64,000 bases of DNA, from assembly GCA_964035795.1 (NCBI GenBank), contig OZ038326.1, positions 8,319,306 to 8,383,305 on the forward strand, written 5' to 3'. The stretch is from Pterobdella sp. o SKG-2022 (taxonomy: Eukaryota > Annelida > Clitellata > Hirudinida > Piscicolidae). Below are positions 1 through 19,105 of this stretch, in pieces; within the stretch, counting starts at the first letter, position 1, and each line of letters begins with the position of its first letter. Under the pieces are notes generated by a model that saw nothing but the letters and a program-made list of their open reading frames with translations, did no database searches and was not told the origin of the DNA. The translations under genes were made by a program, and so were the position numbers.

Positions 1-816
1 GATTTGAAATCCCATCTGAGAATGATGACAAGCGTTCACTACTGCATCTTAAAAATCATAAAAAACTCCATGATTTAACAAAAATTGTTGAAAAATAAAC
101 AAAATTGAAAACAAAAGTTTGCGAGAGCAATCAAATCACAATGAATATTCAATCTCGCCACACCTTATAATGTTCCTGTCCACGATGCTTTCATTATTCT
201 CACAAGCCCCGCACTCAAAATCAACACCGCCCCTTGAATCCAACCCCGCCCTTTGAATTCAACCCCACCCTTCAAATCCTACTCTTTTCCAAAAATCCAA
301 GTCTTCCTCGAGTTCTAAAAAGAATCCTTTGAGCTCCAAACTGCCAATAAATCTGTGATTCTGCATTAAGACAAAATATTCCACTATCGATGTTTCACCA
401 CAATCATTTGAATCCTCCTTTCTCGAAAGGTCATCAAATCTTCTCATTTCCCATCCATTTCCACTACTGCTCTACCATCTCCACATGACATGAAAGACTC
501 GAAAATCTTTTCAGCTATAACAAAAAATGAACAAAAGGACACGTGAAGTTCTCTCAAAATGAATCACGAGAATTATTCTTTATTACAAAACTGCATCAGT
601 CATTTTTTAATTCTTCTCGGAGAGAGTTTTTTTATCATTTTCATTTTAGAAAAAAAAAAAAAAAAACTTTGTGAGTCAAACACGGAAGGGAAGACCGCAA
701 AAATTTAATCAATATGAATCATACAATACAAAACGCTATGCATACAACGCCCCGCAACAAACGAAAACAAAATGTAAAGTGGAAGAGATCAAAAAAACAA
801 ACAAAAAAACACAAAC
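1..816. other. Intergenic AT-rich sequence, no gene seen
   Basis: No convincing exon, RNA gene or mobile element is visible. The stretch is AT-rich. A run of A at about 651-666 resembles a retroposon or poly-A tail, but no element body could be recognised before it. Confidence 0.5.
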
Positions 817-1223
<407 letters not shown>

Positions 1224-1394
1224 ATCACCCCCATCATCTCAACATTAAACTACCTTCAAAAATCTAACAGTATTATGGGCACCTTGCTCAAGCTTTCAAT
1301 TTGTGAGAAAGATATGCTTGCTAATCTAATTCAGTCAAATCGACTGAAGCAAACACAAATAACTCTTTTTTTTCTATTTTTCCATTCTCTTCTT

Positions 1395-1901
1395 CCTCCT
1401 CCTCCTCCTCCTCCTCCTCCTCCTCCTCCTCCTCCTCCTCCTCCTCCTCCTCCTCCTCCTCCTCCTCCTCCTCCTCCTCCTCCTCCTCCTCCTCCTCCTC
1501 CTCCTCCTCCTCCTCCTCCTCCTCCTCCTCCTCCTCCTCCTCCTCCTCCTCCTCCTCCTTTTTTTCTCTCCAATCTTTCCTAGTTTAATTTTGTTATTCT
1601 CTTCAGATTATAACTCGAGCCACACCAGTCCCAAACACACGACCACTTCATTAACATCCATCAACACAACCTCCTCCTCCTCCTCCTCCTCCTCTTCCTT
1701 CTCTTCCTCCTCCTCCTCCTCCTCCTCCTCCTCCTCCTCCTCCTCCTCCTCCTCCTCCTCCTCCTCCTCCTCCTTCTCCTCCTCCTCCTTTTTTTCTCTC
1801 CAATCTTTCCTAGTTTAATTTTGTTATTCTCTTCAGATTATAACTCGAGCCACACCAGTCCCAAACACACGACCACTTCATTAACATCCATCAACACAAC
1901 C
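1395..1901. repeat. TCC trinucleotide arrays with a 113-bp duplicated flank
   Basis: A pure TCC array at 1395-1558 is followed by a unique segment at 1559-1671, then a second, impure TCC array up to 1788. The unique segment then recurs without mismatch at 1789-1901, offset 230 bp. This looks like a recent tandem duplication of array plus flank, or an assembly artefact. Poly-proline, poly-glycine and poly-serine frames here are not genes. Confidence 0.9.
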
Positions 1902-4361
1902 CTTCTCACTCCACTTTTCAGCGTCCAGAATGCATTCCCGATGGACATGAACTTCAAAACCTTGAAGCTTCATCTAAATTTTTTTAAACTCTCACGTTAC
2001 CACACTTTTAACATTGTTTGCCTCTTTGACACTCAAACATGCAGGTTCGCAAACATGAAACTTTCCAATAGAGAGCTCTCAGCGGGGCTCTCAACAGGGC
2101 ACACAACTGCCCCCAAAAGTTGATCAGCGAGGGCATGCACCCGACATGCTTGTCTCTTTTTACTCATATTTGAACTTGTCTCTCTGAAGTCCAAGTTCTT
2201 TCCGATAAACATTTCAATCTGTTTGATGGGTGAAAGAAAAAATGATGGTGAAGAGGGAGAGTTCATGGTGGGGCGTGGTGAGGGTGAATACTCCATTGGA
2301 AGCCATGTGCCCAAACATCATGTTTGGCTTTTTAAATTATATTCAAAACCAACTTGAAGAATTTTTAATAAGCACTGAACATCTTCTTCATAACAAGCAC
2401 GTGACCTCCGCAGAGCAGACAATCATTGGGACGTGCAAGCTGTGGCAAGAGACTGCATGGAGCTCGTATGATTTTGAAGGTTTTCAATTTTGCATTTAAG
2501 TGAGTCCTAAGAGTTTGCTTACTTTTGTTGTATATTTTCTCACCATTGTGAATGTTTGTGAGAGTATTGTTTAATAAGATAATGCGTCATGTTGTGACAC
2601 AACCTTGGTTTGACGATCACCATAAGCACTGCACAAAATACAACACACACATAAACACACACACAAACACACACAAACACACACACACAAACACACACAC
2701 AAACGAACATACAGACTGAGGTAGTTAGTGATAAGGTGCTGTTGAATATAAAGGAAGAGAGATATTGGGAAGACTGTATTGTGTCTTTGTTGATTACATT
2801 TTGTCATGGATACAATCGATATTATTCTTTGTGCCATTTAATTGTCCTAATATGTGGGTGCTCTTGAGAGGGTTGTGGATGGATGGATTGATGGATGGAA
2901 TGATGAGTTAACAGATGGATAGATGGATGGATGAAAGAATAAATGGATGGATGGAATGATTGATGATATGATGGTTGGGCATGGAGGTTAGAACTGCAAG
3001 AGGGAAGATAGAAGGACCCGAGTCATGATCAACTTCCAACATTTCTTGAAGACTGCTTTTATGGAAGATTTTAAAATCAAGTTCTTCAAAAGAATTTTTT
3101 CGGAACAACAGAAAATAGAGATTGCAGCCTTCAAAAAAGAAGTTTCAATACTTCGAAGCCAGCCTCTCAAAATCCACTATGTTTCATTGTCCAGGCAGAG
3201 TGGTGAAAGAGGAGAAAGAGGAGGAGTAGTAGGAGAAGGAGAAAGGGAAAAAGAAGGAGGAGAGGAAGACGAGAAAAAGAAGGATAAGGAGGAGGAAAGA
3301 AGAGAAAAAAGAAAAGAAGCAGAAGGAAAAAAAAAGAAAAAGAGAAAAACAAATTAGAAGAAAGAGGAGGAGGAAAAAGAATAGGGAGAAAAAAAGGAGG
3401 AAAAAGAAGAAGAGGAAGAAGAAGAAGAGGAGGAAAAAGAAGAGAAGGAGGAAAAAAGTTGCATAGCATTGTTGCATGCCTTCTTGAATCTTCTTGAAAC
3501 TTTTGAACAATCCTTCATGCGCATCATGATTTGATGGGGGCATGATGTGAGAGGGGCATGATGTGAAGGAAGAATAAGGTTGGCCTCAAGCGATGGTGGA
3601 CGTGTGCATGAGAGTGTGTGGCACCGAGGAGCGCAGGGAATAATCTATTTGAGTATTTGTGCGTCTTTAAAAGACGTTTCAAAGATTGCAATCAGATTTA
3701 AACAGAATGAAATTGATTCACAAAACCCTCACAAACAGTTCAGTCATGCACTTGAACTTTCTTCTTCAAATATTTGTTTTGGGGTTTTTGTGAGTTGATT
3801 TTGTTTTCGAAGGATCTTAAGCTCTTATCTCGTAAACTAACAACAACAGTGACATTTGACTATGAATAACAATAAAAACTAAATTAATATTCAAATAATA
3901 CAAATGCTTATAAAACAGTGCTTAAGACTGAAGTTGGAGTGGGTAATTGAGAGAAAGAGAGGTATGAGTGATGGATGCGTGTGTAATAAGCTCAGAGGCA
4001 AGCCAAGTATATTTGTTTTAAAACATTGAAATATTTAGTAAACAAAATGAATTATGAATGATTTGAAGTAATGGTAGGAATAATGTCACAAAGGAATGCG
4101 AGACAAAAACAAAAGATGCACAAATCACACCACTCAAACCATCCAACTGCATCTCTCTCTTTGTTGCTGCTAATCTATTTATGGCCCAAGTTTACTTTTT
4201 TGTGTTTTCTCTCAGTGTGGTGTGCTCTCACGGGTCTACATTCATGCTTCCTCGTGTGTGCAAACTCTCCAACTCTTAGTTTCACTTTCATTTTTAATTC
4301 AAACAACATTTTTCCAACAGTTTTATTGTGTCTAAATTGAAAAAAGTCAAAATTGAAATTC
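1902..4361. other. Intergenic region with short simple repeats
   Basis: No gene is supported. It holds a short CA-rich patch at 2640-2705, GGAT/TGAT tetranucleotide-like repeats at about 2875-2970, and a purine-only GA-rich stretch at about 3200-3460 whose lysine/glutamate frame is low-complexity. GC is slightly higher around 2040-2140 and 3580-3660, but no splice-bounded frame could be established. Confidence 0.5.
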
Positions 4362-4400
4362 AAAAGTTGAAAAAGTTGAAAAAGTTGAAAAAGTTGAAAA
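4362..4400. repeat. 9-bp tandem repeat (AAAAAGTTG), about four copies
   Basis: Four near-perfect copies of a 9-bp unit lie just beyond the 3' end of the potassium-channel gene, within about 45 bp of its stop codon, so they probably fall in its 3' UTR. Confidence 0.8.
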
Positions 4401-4444
4401 GATTGTAAAATGAGCTAATGTTGTTTAGAAAAAAACTTCAAATA

Positions 4445-5800
4445 CTAAATGTGACGTCCTCGACCAGTCTTGTGAGAGTAAAAGCGGTTGAAATGGCCAG
4501 TGATGATGGGGACTGGGATGGCCAGAGTGAGCACCCCAGTTATAGCGCATGCGGCTCCAATCAGCCTGCCAAGCACCCCCAGGGGCACCATGTCACCGTA
4601 CCCCACTGTGGTCATCGTTATGATGGCCCACCAAAAGGCATCCGGGATGCTCTTCATATGTGATTCGGGGTTTCCATATTCTGCATAATAGATGGCACTT
4701 GAGAAAACGAGCAGGGAGACCATCAGAGCCACGAGGAAGAGCCCAAGTCCTTCGAGGGAGGCCCTGAAGGTGAGCAAAAGTACCTGAAGTCCCACTGAAT
4801 GCTTGGTCAGCTTGAACACCCTCACCAACCTGATAACCCTCAAAAAAGACAAGGAAGCAGAAGTTTTGGCTCCAGCACAACTCATGGTCCAGAGGACGTT
4901 GAAGAGGGTCCAGTAGTAGGGGACCACGGCTGTGACGTCGACGATGTTTTTGAAGTCTTTCCAAAACTCCACTTTGTTGGGACAGCAGATAAACCTGGCA
5001 ATGGCTTCAATCGTGAACCACAATGTGCAAGTAGTTTCAATGATGAAGAAGGGGTCCAGAAAGTTGGGCATTTCATGAGACACGCAATGTGACTTGGCAA
5101 AGAAGGGGAGAGTTTCAATACAAAATATGACGATGGACAAAATGGTCATGAAAACAGATAACACTGCAACAAAAAAGGCGGCTTTAGAAGACTGAGGTTC
5201 TTCAAACAATGCCCACATTTTCTTCATCCAACCCTTCTCTGGCATCGGAGTCTCCTCGTATATGTACCCCTCTGACTTCTTGTACTCTTCCACTGTTTCT
5301 TCTTCCAGTTCGAAAAATGTCAGTTCTTCGAGGAACACATCGCTGGGAACGTGGAAAGGTTTTCTGAGTCTTCCTCCATGCTGGTAGAATGAAAATATTG
5401 CTTCAAAGCTTGGCCTGTGTCGGTCAAAAAACAATTCACGTCGTTTTTCATCGAAGTAGGCTTGTCTCTTGAAGCAGTTTCCAAGCAGAGTATCAGGATG
5501 CCTTTCTAAAACAGCCCTCCGTGTCTCAAACAACTGTCCACACACGTTGATTCTCAAGCGCTCACAACCAGCCAGTCTGCAGTTGTGCTCGAAAGTTTCA
5601 GAAGAGACGAGGGAGTTGGCCATTTGTAGCAGTTGCTGTTCCGGTTGCACTTCATTTTCCGAAGTATCAGTTTCTTCGAAGAACTTGGTTGACTGGCTGG
5701 AGTCAGAAACGAACCCTGCATCGATGTTGAGCTTTAGGTGCTTTTCAAGGTCGGTTGTCGCCAACTTCAAAAAGCGGTTCCGCTGCAGCTTGGAACTCAT
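4445..5800 (-). CDS. Voltage-gated potassium channel, Shaker/Kv1-like
   Basis: Pore-forming subunit of a tetrameric plasma-membrane K+ channel. Using the ATG at 5798-5800 gives 451 residues. The open frame runs on upstream to about 5971 without another ATG and then meets a stop, so an upstream coding exon is possible (a CCCCTTCAG acceptor-like site lies near 5987). Domains in order: a variable N-terminus; a T1 tetramerisation domain with NVCGQLFET, PDTLLG, FFDRHRPSF and GGRLRKP; six membrane segments; S4 with LRVIRLVRVFKLTKHS; the selectivity filter TMTTVGYGD; and the S6 hinge PVPII. The T1 sequence lacks the HxxxC...CC zinc site of Kv2-4 and matches Kv1. Oddity: S4 is three residues shorter than in Shaker. 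No C-terminal ETDV-like PDZ ligand is present; the protein ends GRGRHI. Family assignment is firm; the exact start is not. Confidence 0.93.
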   Translation of the reverse strand: MSSKLQRNRFLKLATTDLEKHLKLNIDAGFVSDSSQSTKFFEETDTSENEVQPEQQLLQMANSLVSSETFEHNCRLAGCERLRINVCGQLFETRRAVLERHPDTLLGNCFKRQAYFDEKRRELFFDRHRPSFEAIFSFYQHGGRLRKPFHVPSDVFLEELTFFELEEETVEEYKKSEGYIYEETPMPEKGWMKKMWALFEEPQSSKAAFFVAVLSVFMTILSIVIFCIETLPFFAKSHCVSHEMPNFLDPFFIIETTCTLWFTIEAIARFICCPNKVEFWKDFKNIVDVTAVVPYYWTLFNVLWTMSCAGAKTSASLSFLRVIRLVRVFKLTKHSVGLQVLLLTFRASLEGLGLFLVALMVSLLVFSSAIYYAEYGNPESHMKSIPDAFWWAIITMTTVGYGDMVPLGVLGRLIGAACAITGVLTLAIPVPIITGHFNRFYSHKTGRGRHI

Positions 5801-6520
5801 TTTTTTGAAGTTTTTTTTCTTTCGAATTGTTTTTCTATCAATTTTTTTATTTTTTTCTCTGCGATGTTTTTTGTAACTCTTTGAATGCTCTCTCGATTCT
5901 TCTTCCGCATCTTTGACTGACAGCAGTTTGAGGTGCAGTTTTGAGTACTGGTTTCTGTCCTCCACAGGCACGATGCTTGTGCTGAAGGGGATATTCTAGT
6001 CTTCATATTTTATGAAAAAATTTTAATAAATATTCTTAAACAACTTATTTGGAAAATATTACAAAAGCACAAACTAATGCCACATACAAAGATTCTTCAC
6101 TACACCAGGATGAGGTCCCTAATGATTGTGGCCCAAACACCTGCTGATCAAATTCTACATTCTCAGATTTTTCATAACTCCACTGACCTCTAACCTTTCA
6201 TGTATCGATCCACTCTCAAATCTTGTTTACTTCCAGTTTCAACTTGGACAATATAAAAACAACAGGACTCAGTGCTTTTCATTCAAAAGGACCAAATACA
6301 TCTCACTCAATTAGACTCCCTTGTGACCCTGGTGGTTAGATGGTGTGTTGCATCAAGTCTCATCCAAAAAAATATTTTAAAAAACCTCAGCACTTAAGAC
6401 ATCGACTTCTCAGACATGCAGTCAATCATTGTCAAATATGACATGAGCTTGTAATACACGCTGGAACTCTCATGGCAGCATGTGATAGCAGTTTCAAGTG
6501 AACATTTTGTACTACAGTTC
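5801..6520. other. 5' flank of the channel gene, nothing further recognised
   Basis: 5801-5971 is an open, lysine-rich extension of the channel frame that may be coding if an upstream exon joins it. From 6000 to 6520 the sequence is AT-rich with no recognisable exon, RNA or repeat. Confidence 0.4.
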
Positions 6521-8494
6521 TCAACTCGGTTTGATAGTTAAGGAAAGATGATTTCGATTTGAACGACACTTGTTGAAGTGCTTGGCTGAATTCAACTTCA
6601 GCAAATTAGACCTACCTATCACCAAGTTTTGAAAACGTCGGAACACACAAATTATGCCACTGGTGTAAAAGTCATTTAAAAAATTTAAAATGGCGGCATC
6701 AATATGAAAATGTTTCAAGGGCATGTTTGAGAATAACAATGGCTTACTTTTCGATGCAAGAGATGCAAACAAATGAAGAAAAATATGGCAAGTATAGCGA
6801 TGAAAAAATTGCTGATCGATGATTTGAAAGCTTGCCTGCCAATCGATGCGATCACATGCGGTTTTATTGCAAATGATTATCATTTTGAGACTTCCCTTAT
6901 ATGGGTTTTCATTTCTCTGTAGCTTCATTCCGAATCGATATTTGTGTAATAAATATTTTCTTAATGCTTTTATACGTTTCATATCATCGAGCGCCCTAAG
7001 CCAGATAAGATGCAAAACAGTTTAAGAACTACAACAAGGCATTAAAATCAATAAAAGACACACGAACCTTATTTTCCTGGCCTCATCGAGGTCCACTTTG
7101 AGCAAGTTATTTTCGGGCAAGTGACTTAGCGTGTACTGTAGGGACTGAGACATCAGCTTGTTTTCGTGGCTCCTCGGAATCAGCTCGTAATTGAAGTTGT
7201 TCAAAATGGAAGACCTGTAACTCTCCAGCTTGCCCTCACCACCACTGACTTGCGTGGGATCATGTGGTGCACTCATAGGGATGTACTTGGCTCCATCACT
7301 GGTGGTTGCATCACTGCCCTTCACAGCCTCAACACTTGACGGATGGCTCGAGGTGTCGTAGGCTAGCTGCGATAATGCACTCTCCGTCATCAAAGATTTT
7401 TTGTCATCCTTGTTGCAAATCGCTTTGAAATAGTTGCGGTTGAATTCTTGGTCTATTTGCTTTTTGAAAGCTTCTGATTGCTTCGAGCACACAAATTCAT
7501 AAGTAGGCAAAGATGATCTTGCTTTGGTGGAAGGTTTGAGATCAGCGAAAAAGTTGCCTCTCAAGCTGTGACGTTTGCTGGCCAGCAGATCCGTTCCTGC
7601 AACGTTGCTTCTCGAACTAATCATCTTTTGTTGCTTGCTTATAATTTCTTCATTTTTTTTACTGTTTGATTCAAACTCTGATCTGATTGGATCCTTCATA
7701 ACTGGTGCATTGCTCCTGCCATTGCCTCCACTCATCTTCATGATGGTAGACTCTTTTTTGCTGCCTTTGCTGACATACGAGCTTGTGTGGTTGTTGTTTT
7801 TGTCCTTGTTGTTGTTGTTGTCTTTGTGTTGCGAAGACTTTTCAAAGCATTGTGAGCAGTATGGTGTGTCTTGAATGTTTTGTACATGTGTTTTGTCTCT
7901 CAATTGCTTTGTTGATTGCTTATATAAAATGATAGGTTGTATGGGAGATCTATGCAAATCAGAGAATTGATTGAGGTGCAAAGGTGAAGATGAAAGGCCC
8001 TCGAAACATGGGTTTGACTGTGAACTTTTTACTGAACTTACCTGTCTGCTCAAGGGATGTTTGTACAATCCCTTGATTGCTACTATGGGACTCAAAACAA
8101 TTTCTTCTTCGAACGACGAATGAGTCAGCTCCTTGATGTTACACAACTTATTTTTTCTCTTCAATGACTCCTGCTTGCGTGAAATCAACTCCGGTTTTTT
8201 CTTTTTTCTTCTTTTCTCCACCACCACACCAGGGTGCTTTTTGCCGTCTCGACTCCTCCTACTCCTCCTCTTGCTTTTTACTTGGTGCAGAGGGGCGTCC
8301 ATTGAGTGGTTGTAACGAGGATGCGATGGGTTTTGGGGGGTTGGGGTGATTTGGGGAGCTGTTTGACGGGTCATAGGGTTGGTTGTGGAGGGGAAGAATG
8401 GCTTAGAAAGCTGATTTTGGAGACTTTCGAAAAAGTTGTAGTCTGACCTCGTTCGACAGAGGTTGTTGCTGGGACATGACAAGACTGGAATCAT
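6521..8494 (-). CDS. Orphan Ser/Lys-rich protein, two exons
   Basis: I do not recognise this gene. Exon 1 (8494-7068) starts at a real ATG. It is joined to exon 2 (6995-6521) by a 72-bp intron with donor AAG|GTTCGT and acceptor CTTAG|GG; the junction keeps frame and reads DEARKIRALDDMKRIKALR. The model gives about 633 residues. Visible traits are basic clusters near residues 70-115 (KSKRRSRRSR, KRRKKKKPE) that resemble nuclear localisation signals, Ser/Asn/Lys-rich low-complexity sequence, and a charged helical stretch at the exon junction. No catalytic motif, signal peptide or membrane segment is seen. The last 100 or so residues are less protein-like and another intron may have been read through. 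Probably a real gene, because the ORF is long and GC-richer than its flanks. Confidence 0.6.
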
Positions 8495-10056
8495 TCTGAC
8501 AGTTTCAAATTTTAACGTGTATGTTTGTTTTCACGCCATGAATGGGTCTTTATCTTGCAAAAGTCTATCAAGCCAAAATGTTGCACTTCTTCATCGTCGT
8601 AAAGAAACTCCGTCATAAAAAGAAAAACTCATCAGCATAAATTGCTTCAAATTTTTCACCTATTTTGTTTAACACCTCCAAAGAATTTTTGAAAATATAA
8701 ATGCGAGAGTGAAAAAATTTCAAGTGCTTAAAAGTGAACTTCTAACTCAAGTTATCACATTGAAAATGGAGTAAAAAACCGTTTGAACTTCATGAGGCGT
8801 CTGAATACACATGGAACCTCCAAGCACTTTTTATATCCTACACCGATGTATGACGCCCATCGCTACTCATTCGACTACAATTCCATGCAGTCTTTTCCAA
8901 TTAATTAAATTTTTTTCATTTAATCTTATATCAATCTTTTTTATTGTTTGAGAATAAATTATTTATGTGTATGCCATGGCATCAAAGAAATTCAGCGTGA
9001 GTAATCTCAAAGGTGGCAGTTCTCTCACTTCGAAATAACTTAAAAGGCACACTAAATAACTCGTCTGTAGTGTTTGGTGGTCTGCATTTTATTGCAATCA
9101 TAAAACTTTTAAACGATCTCTTTTATAATTTTAAAAATTAAATTTTCAAAAAGTTTGAGTTTTTGGTTAGGAATTAGATGAATGGGGTTGGAGAGGCAAT
9201 GGGTGGAGTTGAGATAGGGCAAAGAGGAAGGGGTGGAGATTGGGGAGTGGGGCTTTGTTACTGCCCTTCAATGACATATTTGTTAGAGTAATCTTCCATC
9301 TATCAGCTTATTCATCTCTTGTTTCGGGCATCATCTCACCACCGATGCACTCACTTTAGGATCCTCAATCATGCACCCAGTTTAGCACCCCCCCTCTTCC
9401 CATCCACCCAGTTTAGGATCGCCCCTCTTCCCGTGCACCCAGTGTAGGACCCCCACACATGCACCCAGTGTAGGACCTTCACACATGCACTAAGTGTAGT
9501 ACCAGCACTTACCCATTTCCTCCACAAATGTAGTGTCACTGTGGGTTCAAAAAGGGTGAGGTTGCCAATTAATATAAAAATATTGCGACACACAAAAGAT
9601 GTTGAAATGTGTATTCATGAACATCAACATATTTCATTAAAACCTGCTCTCTAGCGAATGTTTTAAAACATTTTTGAAACTTTGCAGAAGATTATTGGTT
9701 CAAATGAACAAACCTTATCCTAAAATGTTGAGTTTAAAGATAACAACTCCAAACAGGTAATGGCAGAATAAGAATGAATCCAAAATTCTAGAATATATCT
9801 ATGGATGTTGATGGATGATAGTCTATAAAAAACAAATGAAGAAATGATGATATGGGAAGAATGCAGATGAGTGGTTTATATGGATGCAGGTGGACGCTAT
9901 ATAAGACACGTGAGAGATAGCACGCAGATGGCTGGAGAGGATTTGTGTTTCAGTTGGGTGTGCATAATATCAAGCAGAAGAATTTGGTAGAATTTTAATA
10001 AAGCTGAAATAAAATTGTATGCTAAGTTTTGAAGTTAGAAAAATAATCAACAAAGG
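8495..10056. other. Intergenic region between divergent genes
   Basis: This separates the orphan minus-strand gene from the plus-strand EF-hand gene, so promoters of both should lie here, but no specific promoter motif can be supported. A degenerate tandem repeat of roughly 27 bp containing CACCCAGT(T/G)TAG sits at about 9365-9500. Confidence 0.45.
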
Positions 10057-18168
<8,112 letters not shown>

Positions 18169-19105
18169 GCGTACATGTGACTTTTTTTGATTTATCTTTT
18201 TTAAATCTATCTACTTTTCGACATTTTGATCAACAACATTGGTTTGATGATGTTTCATTTCATATTCATCACTATATGATGCCTATCTACCTTATCATCT
18301 TTCTTGACAAACAAATCTTAATCACACATTTTTGAAATTCAATATTTTGAGTTTCGTGTCATGGTTTTTGAAACAAGGAAGCAATTAAGTCATGAGTTGA
18401 CTTTTATGAGAGGCTATATTTTGTTTACAATCGAATTGGCGATGGCTCAAGGACGACTTTGGAGGGTGAGTCTTATCGAACGAAGCGTTAATCTTTTTGT
18501 TGTGTTGTGATTGGTTGTTGAAAATTTCCAAAATTTGTATAAATCCGAATAAAAGTATTTAATTGAAACAAAATGATTATTTTTTTCAAAGTTTGCAAGG
18601 AAAATCTTAATTTGAAGCAACCAATCAAACCACAACAAAAAATTAACCTTTAATAATTGTTTTTCTCAAAATTTGCGAAAAAATTCAAAATTTTAGCAGC
18701 CAATCAGAAGACAGCAAAAGATTAACCTTCGTTTCCTTACTGCCTCGCGATTTTGAGAGTTCTTCAAAAGTATTTTGACTAACTTTCAATTTCAGGAAGT
18801 TGTAATTAATAATGATGTAAAGAAGGAGGTTATTTACAAGATGGCGTCATTTCATGTAACAATTGTGCAAAATGAAGGATTGACTGATATGAATTAATAA
18901 GCAAGTAATTATGAAATCTTAAATATTGACCACCTCGAGTCAAAAGACGGACCAATCCAGACAAAGTATCATTATCATCACTCATCATTATTGATCCTAA
19001 TATTGAATTCATTTACAATAAAAAAAATAAAAATTAGAAAAAAAGATTAATAATAAACCATGACATGAACAAAGAAGAATCAACAGTTAAGAGTTTTTGA
19101 CGACT
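18169..19105. other. Intergenic region with CCAAT-bearing inverted repeats
   Basis: A roughly 45-bp sequence at 18480-18525 (GTGATTGGTTGTTGAAAA) recurs in inverse orientation at about 18615-18655 and 18690-18735, each copy carrying CCAAT on one strand. No gene is seen. The 3' ends of two convergent genes border it, so it probably includes their 3' UTRs. Confidence 0.55.

Noticed and set aside
5469..5876. Plus-strand frames opposite the potassium-channel exon (also 4799-5092 and others)
   Set aside because: Antisense shadows of a clearly coding exon.
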